DNA from: Chrysaora quinquecirrha
Taxonomy: Eukaryota > Cnidaria > Scyphozoa > Semaeostomeae > Pelagiidae
DNA: 64,000 bases
NCBI GenBank assembly: GCA_014526335.1
Contig: JACTAT010000024.1
Span: forward strand, 758,673 to 822,672
Direction: 5' to 3'
Each line of letters starts with the position of its first letter. Position 1 is the first letter of the stretch. The notes under the pieces are model-generated. The model saw nothing but the letters and a program-made list of their open reading frames with translations, searched no databases and was not told the origin of the DNA. Positions 1 to 10,158 of this stretch are shown here, one piece after another. Both the position numbers and the translations under genes were made by a program.

Positions 1-606
1 AAGTACGGAGAAGTACCACAGAGTACTGACAAGTACCACAAAGTACCGACATATACCATAAAGTACGGAGAAGTACTACAGAGTACTTACAAGTAGCATA
101 AAGTACCGACAAGTACCATAAAGTACTGACAAGTACCACAAAGTACTGACAAGTACCATAGAGTACGGGCAAGTACCACAAAGTACTGACAAGTACCATA
201 AAGTACGGAGAAGTACCACAGAGTGCTGACAAGAACCATAATGTACGGAGAAGTACCACAGAGTGCTGACAAGTACCATAAAGTACCGACAAGTACCATA
301 AAGTACTGACAAGTACCACAAAGTACCGACAAGTACCATAAAGTACTGACAAGTACCACAAAGTATTGACAAGTACCATAGAGTACAGAGAAGTACCACG
401 GAGTACAGACAAGTATCATAAAGTACCGAGAAGTACCATAAAGTACTGACAAGTACTTCAAAGTACTGACAAGTACCATAAAGTATGGAGAAGTACCACA
501 GAGTACTGACAAGTACCATAAAGTACTGACAAGTAAGACAGAGGACTGACAAGTACCATACTGTACTGACAAGTACCACAATATACTGACAAGTACCACA
601 AAGCAC
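1..606. repeat. 20-bp tandem repeat array
   Basis: About 30 imperfect copies of a 20-bp unit close to AAGTACCATAAAGTACTGAC, itself two related 10-mers each starting AAGTAC. Copies differ by point changes (CATA/CACA, CTGAC/CGGAG) with little length drift. The array runs off the left edge of the window and stops at about 606, where unique AT-rich sequence begins. Both long minus-strand open frames here only read the repeat. Confidence 0.95.
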
Positions 607-1589
607 TTTAATTGTGATGAGAAGTACGTAAATTAATTGATTATCAGATTTCTTTTTTATGTAAATGATCTATAATTTATGTGAATGTATTTTCATATAT
701 TTCAAGAAATTTAATTCATTTCAAGGTGGATATATTTCAGTGCTCCCAGAATCCCTGCTAGAAAGCAACGATAGCTACCTCTGGATAATCTCAGGCGAGC
801 AAGTATAGTGTGGGCTCTCGTAGTCTACTCCTGCGTCCAAATGCATCGAGGAAGAGAACAACTTCCAAGGTGCTACCCAAACCAAAATCTGGAATTTCCA
901 GAGATAAATCCTATGCAGACAACTTAAATAAGGAACGGGGTATTGTACAAAGTAGAGAAGCCTTGTTGCTACGATCTTCTGAGATTAAGCCCTTCGTTCT
1001 ATAGATTTGTCAACACGTGCACAGTTGTGTGTCACGCTGTTGACGCTTATTTTCTTCCTGTTTTTTTTTCAAGTACCTCTCCTCTTAACCAACTTGTTTA
1101 TTTTTTCAACTTTCTGGTGTGGGTCCACCCTTTTGAAACTTGTCTGTTTTCTGTGTTGGTGGTGTACCCCCGTACCTTGTCAACTTGAACGTTGCTTATC
1201 ATTGCTTTGCTCACCACGGTTCGTTCGCAAGTATGCCAGTGTGAGTCCGAACTTTACTGAATTGTTTAATTTGTATTTGGTACCTCTGCACCCTATTGAC
1301 TTGCGTAATATATGTATCTAATGGATAATGGAGAATGGCCAGCGAGTTGAAATTGTTAGAAATCTTAATGAAAATCTTACCTTGTAAACCAAAATCTCCT
1401 GCTTTGAGTACTCATCACAAGTTCATTTATCAAAATTGTCTTCAAAAATTCAATCTGCAAAAGAGGCCTGAAAGGGGGGACCTGATAGTGTCTTCACCTT
1501 ATTGACGCCTTCTGCCATTGTACCTGTAATTTTATTACAATAATCACCTAAATTTCTTACAAATAGCTCTCGGTTAAAGCCTTCTTTTA
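607..1589. other. Unassigned sequence, no recognised gene
   Basis: A kilobase without a recognisable feature. A 64-codon plus frame at 810-1004 is rich in Arg, Lys and Ser and could be an exon or old coding sequence, but no family is recognisable. Downstream frames (943-1321) are Phe/Leu/Cys rich, as expected from T-rich non-coding DNA. Confidence 0.4.
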
Positions 1590-2140
1590 TTTATATTGCC
1601 ATTGCCCTTAAAAAAGCAGAGCTTAAAGAAGTCTTTAAAATCGCTGTTTATATCCCTTTAAGATTGATCGAGGTAAATTGCATTTAAAATCGCTACTGAA
1701 CTGCTTTAAGATCGCTGCGATAAATTGATGTGATCATTCTTGTTAAATCGCTATTCAAATTGCTGTGAAAATCGTGGTAAATCACTGTTTATATTGCTAC
1801 TAAAATCCCAATGGAACTGCTTTAACATCGCTGTTTCGAATCCGTATAAAATCGGTCTTGAAATCGCGGTAAAAGACTGTTTAAATTGCTACTAAAATTT
1901 AGGTAAATTGCAGTTGAGGAAGCCCGGTAAATCACTGTTGAAAATCACAATTTAAAATTGCTATGAAATCGCTGTAAGTCACTGTTCGAAATCGCTTTGA
2001 TATCGTGAAAAATCGCTGTCAAAATAGCTGCTAAAATTGCCCTGAATCACTGTTGAAAATCCCTATAGTATTCCTATAAAATCACTGTTTCAACTCTCTA
2101 TAGAATCGCTGTTCCAATACTCGGTAAATGGCAGTAAAGT
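1590..2140. repeat. Degenerate short-period satellite (AAATCGCTGTT type)
   Basis: Words such as AAATCGCTGTT, GGTAAATCACTGTT and AAATTGCTACTAAAAT recur every 14-30 bases with heavy divergence. The same word set reappears at 3488-3670, beyond PLE-1 and its fold-back, so the Penelope-like material probably landed in an older array of this type. Confidence 0.7.
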
Positions 2141-2149
2141 AAGTTTAAA

Positions 2150-3290
2150 ATAACGACAACTTTTATTTTCGAACAAGACATGTTTCGGATTACTCAATCC
2201 ATCTTCAGTTAATGAGAAATTAAAATAAAAACGTTGAATTTATTACAAAGCTAGGTAACAATAATAATTTAAAGAGGCAAAAGGGAAAAGATCTAAAAAA
2301 CCTAATTACAATTAAAGTGTAAAAAACAAAGAAAAAACAAAGAAAAACAAAAAACGCCGAAACTATTATACTAAAGTCAAATTATAATGGTAAAGCTGCC
2401 TATTGAGAGAGGGCTTCTCCCAAGATATGTGTAAGGCTTCCTTGATTTTTAATTGAAAAGACGTGTGGGCGGTATCCAGAACTGTAAAAGAGTCCTCAGA
2501 GCAAAATTCACGACAACCAGGAGAGTCCTTAAAATGTTTAAGAATGTGTGAATTCTTATCTGTGACCAAATGCTCACGGATCCGTGTAGAAAGATGGCGG
2601 CTTGTTTCCCGACATAAGATGCGTTACTGCATCCGGCACAAGAAAATTTGTAAACTACACGAGATCTGAGGCATTTGGGCACAGAATCCTTAACCTTAAA
2701 CAAATTACGTAATTTAAAGGATGTGAAAATAAGTTTAATATCTAAATCAGAACAATAACGTTTAACAATATTCTTAATTTTATGCTTGGTGGCAAGAGAG
2801 AAACGCCCAATGTAAGGAAGCTTCAAATAGCTGGGGCTAACCGTTTCCCTGTAAGATGAGACACTATTGGGAGAAGAGTTAGAACCTGTTGTGCGTTTCT
2901 TATCGAGATATGATCGAATAACCTTTTCAATGATATAGGAAGGGTAAAGATTCTTATTAAAGATCTTAGTTAATTCTTTTATATCACTTTGGAAACCCTT
3001 TCAGTGTTATTTATCTTATATGTACGATCAACAAGATTTCTAATAAGACCGATCTTGTAAGTAAATGCAGTAAAACTAAAAAAGTTGGTGAGGAGGCCCG
3101 TATATGTCTTCTTACGATAAACAGATGTTAAACTCGACCCTGAATTACTATTACTAACAAGAACGTCCAGAAAAGGCAATTTATTATCAACCTGTTTTTC
3201 CATGGTGAATTTGATGTTGTTGTGTTGTTTATTTATGAAATCAAAGAATAATAGCGCGTCCTGTTCGTTCTTAAAAAGGCAGGACGAACA
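2150..3290 (-). mobile_element. PLE-1: Penelope-like element, 3' part
   Basis: Minus-strand remnant of a Penelope-like retroelement. From its 5' side it holds the end of the reverse transcriptase (block with FINKQHNNIKFTMEK and LPFLDVLV), the linker (YRKKTYTGLLTNFFSFTAF, then KIGLIRNLVDRTYKINNT) and a GIY-YIG endonuclease region with KFSCAGC and SYVG. A non-coding tail with a hammerhead-like core follows. Frames are broken: RT/linker at 2979-3335, endonuclease at 2449-2826, and the endonuclease end in another frame at 2366-2569. The RT core with the catalytic aspartates is absent. The 5' end runs into a palindrome. PLE-1 is clearly more diverged from PLE-2, -3 and -4 than those are from each other, so it is a separate family or older copy. 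Confidence 0.85.
2175..2211 (-). ncRNA. Hammerhead-ribozyme-like motif in PLE-1
   Basis: Read on the minus strand: CTGAAGA (CUGANGA class), then a stem II with arms GGATT/AATCC, then GAAA, then CATG followed by TC. This is the hammerhead core order. Stem III would be only the self-complementary CATG, so cleavage might need a dimer. Hammerhead motifs are known from Penelope-like elements; activity here is not shown. Confidence 0.6.
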
Positions 3291-3433
3291 GGACGAACAG
3301 GACGCGCTATTATTCTTTGATTTCATAAACATCAAAATTCACCATGGAAAAACAGGTTGATAATAAATTGCCTTTTCTGGACGTTCTTGTTAGTAATAGT
3401 AATTCAGGGTCGAGTTTAACATCTGTTTATCGT
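3116..3433. repeat. Fold-back (inverted repeat) of PLE-1 sequence
   Basis: PLE-1 sequence reads on the minus strand up to about 3285 and is then repeated on the plus strand from about 3289 to 3433, giving two arms of roughly 145-165 bp that could form a long hairpin. The plus arm lacks about 12 bases present in the minus arm. The centre holds the tandem 10-mer CAGGACGAA(C/A). The plus arm stops at CGTA, where the next element begins. Confidence 0.85.
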
Positions 3434-4683
3434 ATAAATTCACTTGAAAACTCGCACTTTCTACTGCTTAGTCGGGCCATTGTGCTCTTTAGAACTGCCT
3501 TAAAATCCCGGTGAATTGCTGTTTCAATTGCTGCTATAATCACAGTAAATTACTGTTCAAAATGTTCCCTATGAAGTCGCTTCGAAATTGTGGTATATCA
3601 CTGTTTCAATTGCTGTTTATATTGTGGTAAAGCGCTGTATAGAATCGCTTTGCAATCCTGGTAGATCAGTTGATAAAATAATAAAATTAGACAGAGTAAA
3701 TAAAATAATAAATAAAATAATAAAATGAAATAATAAAATGAAATAATAAAATAAAGGGAAATTAAAATTAATAAACCAATTCATTGCCTCACTTTATTCA
3801 TGTCATGCCTTGCATTGTCCTACTTAATTCACGCTGCACAGGTGTGTCACTAGAGCGAAGGAGGGCCCACCCCCCTGACCGGAAAGTAAAATATCAGATA
3901 GAATGGATAGTAAAAGAATTGATAGAGATATCGCTAGACCAAAGAACTAGTTGAAAAATGATAATGAAATTTACAGGCAGGTCTTCGCGCTATTGGCCAG
4001 GTGCAGCAAAGACGGACTTTCGATTGTCGAAGAATTCACAAAAAATATGAAAGAATCATGTTAGAAAAACGTACAAAAGAGGGATATTGTAAGATGAAAA
4101 TAGAAGAAAACTGGATGAAAGACTTTTGACTTTGAAAGGAAGCTTAGTCTTTGTGTGTTACTTTGCAGAGTTATTCTACTGAAAGAAATAACAATAAGGC
4201 TGTTCAATCATATTAAAATAAGAATTAGGCATAGTAGAACTTTACCCTTGGGCTACAATGACAAGAGGGGGAGAACGATAGGTCGCACTACTCCTTATCC
4301 ATGAAAGTCTTTGAAAAATTAGAGGGAAATTCTTTTTTTCTAGTGTTAGGCCCCCTTTAAGGCCTTTTTTACATTAACATGTGTAAATCCGGTTTCTCTT
4401 GTCAAAAGTGAAGTAAATTGAAATCAATGTCCTTTCAAATGTGAAATATATGTCAAACTTTTAGAAATCCATTGAAAAAATTTTTGCGGCAAGTTAGTTT
4501 TTTGGCTTTGAATTAACAGCCGCTTCATGTAAATGAAATATATTTCAATGGCTTTCTATTTTTACTTACTTTCATTATTTGGAAGAACTTCACCCTAAAT
4601 TGAGGTTATTGTTGGAATGAAATTACAAGCACAATGGCCCGACTAAGCAGTAGAAAGTGCGAGTTTTCAAGTGAATTTATACG
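3431..4683. mobile_element. Non-autonomous TIR element
   Basis: The first 56 bases (3431-3486) and last 56 bases (4628-4683) are exact reverse complements. No transposase frame lies between them. The interior holds the AAATCGCTGTT satellite (3488-3670), an AT microsatellite and unassigned sequence. The ends read TATAAATTCACTTG, so a TA target duplication is possible but unproven. The left flank is PLE-1 and the right flank is not, so the empty site cannot be rebuilt from this window. Confidence 0.7.
3676..3770. repeat. A/T-rich microsatellite (AATAAAAT/AATGAAAT)
   Basis: Run of AATAAAATAAAATAAT and AATGAAATAATAAAAT words; low complexity. Confidence 0.85.
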
Positions 4684-4959
4684 AAATTAAAACCTCGATT
4701 TACAGGAAATGTAACAAGCCATTTCCGCAGCAATTTTGACAAAAATTATTCGATTTTCTGTTTGACAAGTACAGAGAGAAAATACGAGTTTTTTAAAATT
4801 AAGAAACTCCACTAAAATTGGTAGAAAAAAGTTTCTTATAAAATGGGGTGCGGTTTGTCCATGGGTGAAACCGCGTCATGCCTTTCAAGAGGCCGGCACT
4901 GCTTTTTTAGAAACTTTTCTGCAATTATGTGCATGGTAGAAATTTTCAGAGTAGAAATG

Positions 4960-5727
4960 TAGAGTAAATGTGCAATAGAACACTTAAAAGTTCACGTCGT
5001 GGGGACGTAGAGAGCAAAGCAGTGATGATGAAGCCTGGGAAGGGAGAAGCCAGCTCTTCGATGACTACGTCGAATTGTAGTGGCACTTACTGTTACCTGT
5101 TGGATTCGTTGCGTTCAACTTTGCTCTGGCTGCTGAAACCAGCCACGGTTGCATTGGAATAAAACTGGTGGGATATTGTCGGATAAATGTGATGGATCGA
5201 GGGAAGGGTTGCTTGCAATCCGAATGCGAACCGGTCGTCATCTGGCGAAAGGATCGCGGCTGACTCTGTTTGCCATCTTGCAGTTAGTGGGGACCGTACA
5301 ATTGAGCGAACGATTGTGTGACAGGACTCGCAGGCCCATGGAGTCCAAATACGATGAATGCCTCGTCGGCCTCTGTTGATATGAGGTGGCACGCCACAGT
5401 GGTGCCAGACCTATCGGCTGCTTGCAGCTCGAGCAGAAACGTGTGTGGTGTTGTGTGGATGGTTTATGGCCAACTACCCGAGTTTTGTAGCCTTCGCAAC
5501 TAAACATTCCAGCAACAGTTGCTCTCGCACTATTCTAGTGTTTGATGGCCGTGTGTGTGAGTTCATCAGGCTGAGGAGAATCGAAAAGATGTGGAAAGAA
5601 AGACGGCGAGCGAAGCGCAGTCGAACTGGAAGGCCAGTAGGCTGCCTTGTTCAGTCGAGCTGGCATGTTGCGAGGGAGAAACAAACGGCGCTGTCTTGTA
5701 CAGCGTCACACGACTACTCGTCGTTAT
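4960..5727 (+). other. Probable rDNA 5' external transcribed spacer
   Basis: Sequence directly upstream of the 18S start is clearly more GC-rich and CpG-containing than its surroundings and has no repeat or protein signature. Its position against the exact 18S 5' end makes 5' ETS the simplest reading (inference). The small open frames on both strands overlap one another with no conserved motif and are treated as chance. The left boundary is a guess from the change in composition. Confidence 0.5.
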
Positions 5728-6166
5728 CTGGTTGATCCTGCCAGTAGTCATATGCTTGTCTCAAAGATTAAGCCATGCATGTCTAAGTATAAGCACTTGT
5801 ACTGTGAATCTGCGAATAGCTCATTAAATCAGTTATCGTTTATTTGATTGTACCTTACTACATGGATAACCGTGGTAATTCTATAGAATGTATTTATTAG
5901 ACTAAAAACCAATACGGGTGCTTCGGTGCCCGTTCATGTGGTGATTCATGATAACTTCTCGATTCGCATGGCCTTGTTCCGGCGATGTTTCATTTAAATT
6001 TCTGCCCTATCAACTGTCGATGGTAAGGTAGTGGCTTACCATGGTTACAACGGGTGACGGAGAATTAGGGTTCGATTCCAGACAGGGAGCCTGAGAAACG
6101 GCTACCACATCCAAGGAAGGCAGCAGGCGCGCAAATTACCCAATCCCGACACAGGGAGGTAGTGAC
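5728..6166 (+). rRNA. 18S rRNA 5' fragment (broken)
   Basis: Starts with the universal 5' end (CTGGTTGATCCTGCCAGTAG) and follows the first third of 18S through helices around GTTACAACGGGTGACGG and GGCAGCAGGCGCGCAAATTA. About 38 bases are missing after GGTAATTCTA at about 5883, removing the usual GAGCTAATACATGC block, and there are scattered substitutions. It stops after GGTAGTGAC at about 6166, where 28S sequence begins. The rest of 18S, both ITS and 5.8S are absent. This is a pseudogene or rDNA-edge fragment, not a working gene. Confidence 0.95.
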
Positions 6167-7280
6167 GCTGAGTTAAGGCCCCTAAATCGACGCTCATCAG
6201 ACCCCACAAAAGGTATTGGTTGATCTAGACAGCAGGACCGTGGCCATGGAAGTCAGAATCCGCCAAGGAGTGTGTAACAACACATCTGCCCAATCAACTA
6301 GCCCCGAAAATGGATGGCGCTCAAGCGTCGTGCCTATACTCGGCCGTCAAAAGAACTGCACAGCTTCTGACGAGTAGGAGGGCGTGGAGGTTGTGACGCA
6401 GCCTTTGGCGTGAGCCTGGGTGAAACGGCCTCTAGTGCAGATCTTGGTGGTAGTAGCAAATATTCAAATGAGAGCTTTGAAGACCGAAGTGGAGAAAAGT
6501 TCCGTGTGAACAGCAGTTGGACACGGGTTAGTCGACCCTAAGAGATAGGGAAACTCCGTTTGAAAGTAGCCAGTCGTGGCTCATGCTATCGAAAAGGAAT
6601 TGGGTTAACATTCCCGAACCAGAACGTGGATATTCCCACTTGTGGGAAAAGCGGCAACGCAACCGAACTCGGAGACGTCAACGAGGGCCCTGGGAAGAGT
6701 TATCTTTTCTTGTTGACACCCTGGAATCAGATTGCCAGGAGACGGGCTGACACCCTGGAATCAGATTTCCTGGAGATAGGGTTTAATGCTCGGTAAAGCA
6801 CCACACTTCTTGTGGTGTCCGGTGCGCTCTCGAAGGCCCTTGAAAATCCGAGGGAGTGATAGATTTTCACGTCTGTTCGTACTCAAAACTGCAGCAGGTC
6901 TCCAAGGTGAGCAGCCTCTGGTTGATAGAACAATGTAGGTAAGGGAAGTCGGCAAAATAGATCCGTAACTTCGGCAAAAGGATTGTCTCTAAGGGTTGGG
7001 TCTGTCGGGCTGAGACTTGAAGCCGGAGGTCCCATCCTCGACTGACCGTGGCACGCAAGGGCTATGGCTGGACTTGGACAAGGCGGCCGGTGAATTGGCC
7101 CAACTTTGCCAGCGATGGCAGTTCAGCAGGCAGTTAACAACCAGCTTAGAACTGGTACGGACAAGGAGAATCTGACTGTTTAATTAAAACAAAGCATTGC
7201 GATGGCCGGAAACGGTGTTGACGCAATGTGATTTCTGCCCAGTTCTCTGAATGTCAAAGTGAAGAATTTCATCCAAGCGT

Positions 7281-7313
<33 letters not shown>
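6167..7313 (+). rRNA. 28S rRNA internal fragment, left of R2
   Basis: Recognisable central 28S: CGCTCATCAGACCCCACAAA, GGCGCTCAAGCGTCGTGCC, the stretch around CCTCTAGTGCAGATCTTGG, CCAGAACGTGGATATTCCC and GGGTAAACGGCGGGAGTAAC. It ends in TATGACTCTCTTAG at the R2 target, one A shorter than the usual CTCTTAAGG. It begins deep inside 28S, joined to the 18S fragment. A ~34-bp local duplication lies at 6713-6775. Substitutions from the conserved sequence suggest a decayed copy. Confidence 0.95.
6713..6775 (+). repeat. ~34-bp tandem duplication inside 28S
   Basis: The block starting TGACACCCTGGAATCAGATT occurs twice in direct order. Normal 28S has it once, so this is a local duplication in a gene copy that is no longer constrained. 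Confidence 0.8.
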
Positions 7314-8038
7314 GGGCCCCAAAGTAACCATAACTTTGTGGCCTGTGGCTGGATACCTTCTCGTGTAGGAGGCACCGCCTTGAGCATGCTTGGCACCCTA
7401 AGTGAGGGGAGTCGAGACTTGGGGATTGTTGGAACAAACGCTGCCACTTGTTGGGGTGTCCGGTGCGCGAAGGTCTGGCGGGTGGGGTCTGGGCTTGGTT
7501 GCACTCTGAGCTAAGCCGCTCGGTATGGTGATTTCTGGGGGTAAAGCAGAAGAAATATATTAATTTTTAATTCATTGATTGCCATGATGAGTTAAAACCC
7601 CCCATCGTGTGCCTACGCATCCCGTCACCCAATGAGGTAGACTATAAATGGACCGATGGTGGGACTCTGCCGTTTGCAGCTGGGTAGCTGTGCACTACCT
7701 CAAAAAGAGGGAGTGTACAGCAAGCGAGAGCAGCGGAGAGTAATCTGAGCATTGCTTTAAGCTATTGCTAAATACTTATATTATAAGCCGCCATGATTTG
7801 ATCCTGCCGGGCGGTGGATCATGGAGTGCGGTCTTGTCCTTGCCGTGCTTGTCAGTACACGTGCTGGACGTCTCTGACATCTGGCAGTTGTGCGTGAATG
7901 CGTGAACCTTGTCTCTTCTTCTTAAACAAGGAGTGTCGGGCTTGTAAGGGCTGTGTCCTCCTCAGTGGCGCCTGCGGAGGTCTTGTACCTCGGTGACCAA
8001 ATTCCAGCTACCTCTGCATCAGGTTAACCGCCCGATGT
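7314..8038 (+). other. R2 5' untranslated region
   Basis: Begins with a hairpin-forming stretch (GGCCCCAAAGT against ACTTTGTGGCC). It also carries a 28S-like segment at about 7445-7475 that matches 28S at 6803-6838 in this window (CACTTGTTGGGGTGTCCGGT against CACTTCTTGTGGTGTCCGGT). R2 5' ends often encode an HDV-like self-cleaving ribozyme; I could not fit that fold by eye. Confidence 0.7.
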
Positions 8039-8359
8039 GTGGGAATCTCTTGGGTTACTAGCAACAATAGAAACGCAATTGGAAGGGCTGCCCCAGCCGC
8101 CCGACCAAGAGTAAATATCGAGTTGGGTAGAGACTCAGCTACGGGTTTCACATGTGCGATATGTCAGCAAGTGTGTAAATCCAATGGTGGCCTGGCGGTG
8201 CATATGCGTAGCAGGCACCCCGAAAGTTATCATGCTGGTAACATCCCAAGGCAGTGAGTAAAGGAGGGGTGGTCAGATGAAATGCTCCACCTAGTAGCTA
8301 GGGAGGAAGCATGGCTCATAAATCTTGGTTTGACTCAACTAGGATCAACCAATGATTAA
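8039..8359 (+). pseudogene. R2 protein N-terminus: zinc finger and Myb-like half
   Basis: DNA-binding head of the R2 protein, which positions the element on 28S DNA. The frame has a C2H2 finger with CAICQQVC followed by HMRSRH (about residues 39-60), then an in-frame TGA at 8255-8257. Beyond it the same frame reads GWSDEMLHLVAREEAWLINL, the first half of the R2 Myb-like motif with its tryptophan and acidic helix, ending in TAA at 8357. The second half of the Myb motif is in another frame just downstream. I see only one finger. The true start codon is uncertain. Confidence 0.85.
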
Positions 8360-8771
8360 ATGCTGTGTTCCCTAGGTACACCATAGAGCAGCTCAAAGGA
8401 GCGTGTAACAAGAATCCAAAATACAAAATGATTCTTGCTGAATTACAAAAGGATGATCGGCGTGATGTCGATCGGCGGCCTGCGAGGGCCCCCTGTGAGA
8501 CTGGTGTGAATCAGTTGAATGAAAAGACAAGCGACAGGCCTGAAGGAGCCGACCAGGGACAGTCTGACAATCCTTCCTGGGCTCAGGTGGTGAAAGCTGC
8601 AATCTCTGAAGATTATCTTCACTGTGAGATTGACTGGGTGAAGGTCAATCCTGGCAATCCTGATGAGCAGTCTAAGGATATAATCGACAGAGAATTTGCA
8701 GAATGGATCAATTCTCTGCAGATTCCTCCACAAAGAGGAAGCCAAGCACGTAGACAAATCAAGGTGCTAAT
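8360..8771 (+). pseudogene. R2 protein: second Myb half and region before RT
   Basis: Continues the R2 protein after a frameshift near 8360. It opens with FPRYTIEQLKGACNKNPKYK, the second Myb-like helix region that follows the Trp-containing half in R2 proteins. A polar linker rich in Asp, Arg and Gln comes next, then a segment ending ARRQIKVLI, where another shift moves the reading to the next frame at about 8772. Confidence 0.8.
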
Positions 8772-9215
8772 TTGACAGGGAGACGCCTGAGAAGGCACCA
8801 GAATGCTCGCATACAAGGCCTATACAAACAGAATCGAGGGCGTTGTGCCAAAGAGGTTCTCTCCGGTGATTGGCGGAAAGCAAACACCAGCACTGTGCCG
8901 CTAGACACCATGGAGCCTGCCTTGAGGGATATTATGGAGAGTCCATCTGTAGTGGACGAAAGGACCCCGAGGGCTGTTGGACCGGTGCTTTGGCAATTAT
9001 TAGCTCCAGTTACCGCTGAGGAGGTAAGGCAGATGTTGTGTAACTCAGGTAGATCTGCCCCAGGTCCGGACAACATCTCTTTGGAGAGGTTAAAAAGAAT
9101 ACCGGTAGAGACACTTGTTAGCCATTTCAATCTATGGCAGTATGCTTCCTACCAGCCCGACCCCATGTGGGTCGGCAGAACCATCTTTATTGAGAAAGTA
9201 GCGAATATAGTATAA
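8772..9215 (+). pseudogene. R2 protein: start of reverse transcriptase domain
   Basis: Opens with NARIQGLYKQNRGRCAKEVL, the typical R2 block before RT. Next comes VTAEEVRQMLCNSGRSAPGP with a following D, the RT entry motif with conserved APGPD. The frame runs to about VGRTIFIEKV in RT motif 1 and ends ANIV-stop. All later RT motifs, including the catalytic DD box, are gone through the internal deletion, so this copy cannot prime its own insertion. Confidence 0.85.
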
Positions 9216-9793
9216 GTGGTAAGGAGTTCATGGGCTGTGTGCAATTGAGAGCTGGAACTTTGCCCACTGCAATTGGAGCAAGCAGAGGAAGGCTTACTAG
9301 ATCGACCGATTGTGACTGCTGCGGAAAAGCAGAATGGCTGGGACACATCATACAAGTATGTCCCAGAACTTGGGGGCATAGAAACAAGCGGCATGACAAC
9401 CTATGCAACTTCCTTAGTCAGAAGGTGCAAAAGAAGGGTTTCAAAGTAATTCAGACGCCCTTCATTGCTACCGATGTTGGTACTCGTATACCGGATCTCA
9501 TCATATCTTGTGGTGATGATGCAATTATTGTCGATGTGACTGTAGTCGCAGACAACGCAAGACCGAACGACGCTCACAGAAGGAAATGACGCTATTATAA
9601 TGACCCTAAGATAATCGATTCGGTCAAAAACCGCACTGGGAGTAAGAACATGGACTTTGGTGCTGTCGCTATGAATTGGAGAGGCACAATGGCGCCACAC
9701 TTGAATGCCATGCCGAGGGATTTTTTCGGCCTATCACTGAATGTTATTCAACTGATGGCAGTGAAGACAGTGATAGGAGGGTTTGCTACATAG
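9216..9793 (+). pseudogene. R2 protein C-terminus: CCHC and endonuclease
   Basis: C-terminal part of R2. It has MGCVQLRAGTLPT, the CCHC knuckle (CDCCGKAEWLGHIIQVC), then the restriction-like endonuclease core with PDLI and IIVDVTVV carrying the PD...D catalytic pattern. An in-frame TGA lies at 9587-9589. The same frame then continues (YYNDPKIIDSV, MNWRGTMAP, FGLSLNVIQLMAVK) to TAG at 9791-9793, the expected R2 tail. It joins directly to the RT start at about 9215, marking the internal deletion. Confidence 0.88.
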
Positions 9794-9815
9794 TGATAGG
9801 AGGGTTTGCTACATG
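9767..9815 (+). repeat. 23-bp tandem duplication at R2 ORF end / 3' UTR start
   Basis: GTGATAGGAGGGTTTGCTAC occurs twice in direct order with a period of 23 bases, spanning the stop codon. Confidence 0.9.
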
Positions 9816-10004
9816 TTGCTTTAAAAGGAGCACATTCAAAACTCGTAGCGTATGATGCCTTGAGCCTAAACCAGGACATGTCTTGGCGGCTCTTGGTAGA
9901 ATTGAGTCAGATCACCCTTTACTATCTCTTGTAGATAGGGATCGAATCCCAGTCCATAATGATTAACCGCCCTATTGGGTGCTGTCGCTATGACTGGCAC
10001 TAAC

Positions 10005-10041
<37 letters not shown>

Positions 10042-10063
10042 AAATGGATTAACGAGATTCCCA

Positions 10064-10105
<42 letters not shown>

Positions 10106-10120
10106 AGGCTTGGCAAAATC

Positions 10121-10158
<38 letters not shown>

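Larger units (their letters stand above)
7314..10004 (+). mobile_element. R2: R2 retrotransposon, internally deleted
   Basis: A 2.69-kb insertion exactly at the R2 site of 28S: GACTCTCTTAG on the left, TAGCCAAATGCCTCGTC resuming at 10005. It holds a ~725-base 5' UTR, one C2H2 zinc finger, a Myb-like region, the start of the reverse transcriptase, the CCHC plus restriction-like endonuclease C-terminus and a ~210-base 3' UTR. Most of the RT is missing, with a clean join near 9215. The frame also has several stops and shifts, so the copy is dead. One visible zinc finger fits the single-finger R2 group rather than the three-finger one (family knowledge). Full-length R2 is usually well over 3.5 kb. 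Confidence 0.95.

Noticed and set aside
76..606. Two ~170-codon minus frames rich in Val, Leu, Tyr and Cys
   Set aside because: They only read the 20-bp tandem array, whose unit length keeps frames open.
5093..5847. Several 60-99 codon frames on both strands upstream of and across the 18S start
   Set aside because: Overlapping frames in GC-richer spacer and rRNA with no conserved motif.
6560..7514. Frames on both strands within 28S and the R2 leader (for example 7184-7504 minus)
   Set aside because: The sequence is 28S rRNA or R2 UTR; the frames are incidental.
7314..7520. HDV-like ribozyme at the R2 5' end
   Set aside because: Expected from the family, but I could not place P1, P3 and P1.1 by eye; only a simple hairpin is visible. 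A covariance search for HDV-like folds would decide.
8393..9130. Minus-strand frames opposite R2
   Set aside because: Antisense shadows of the recognised R2 protein.
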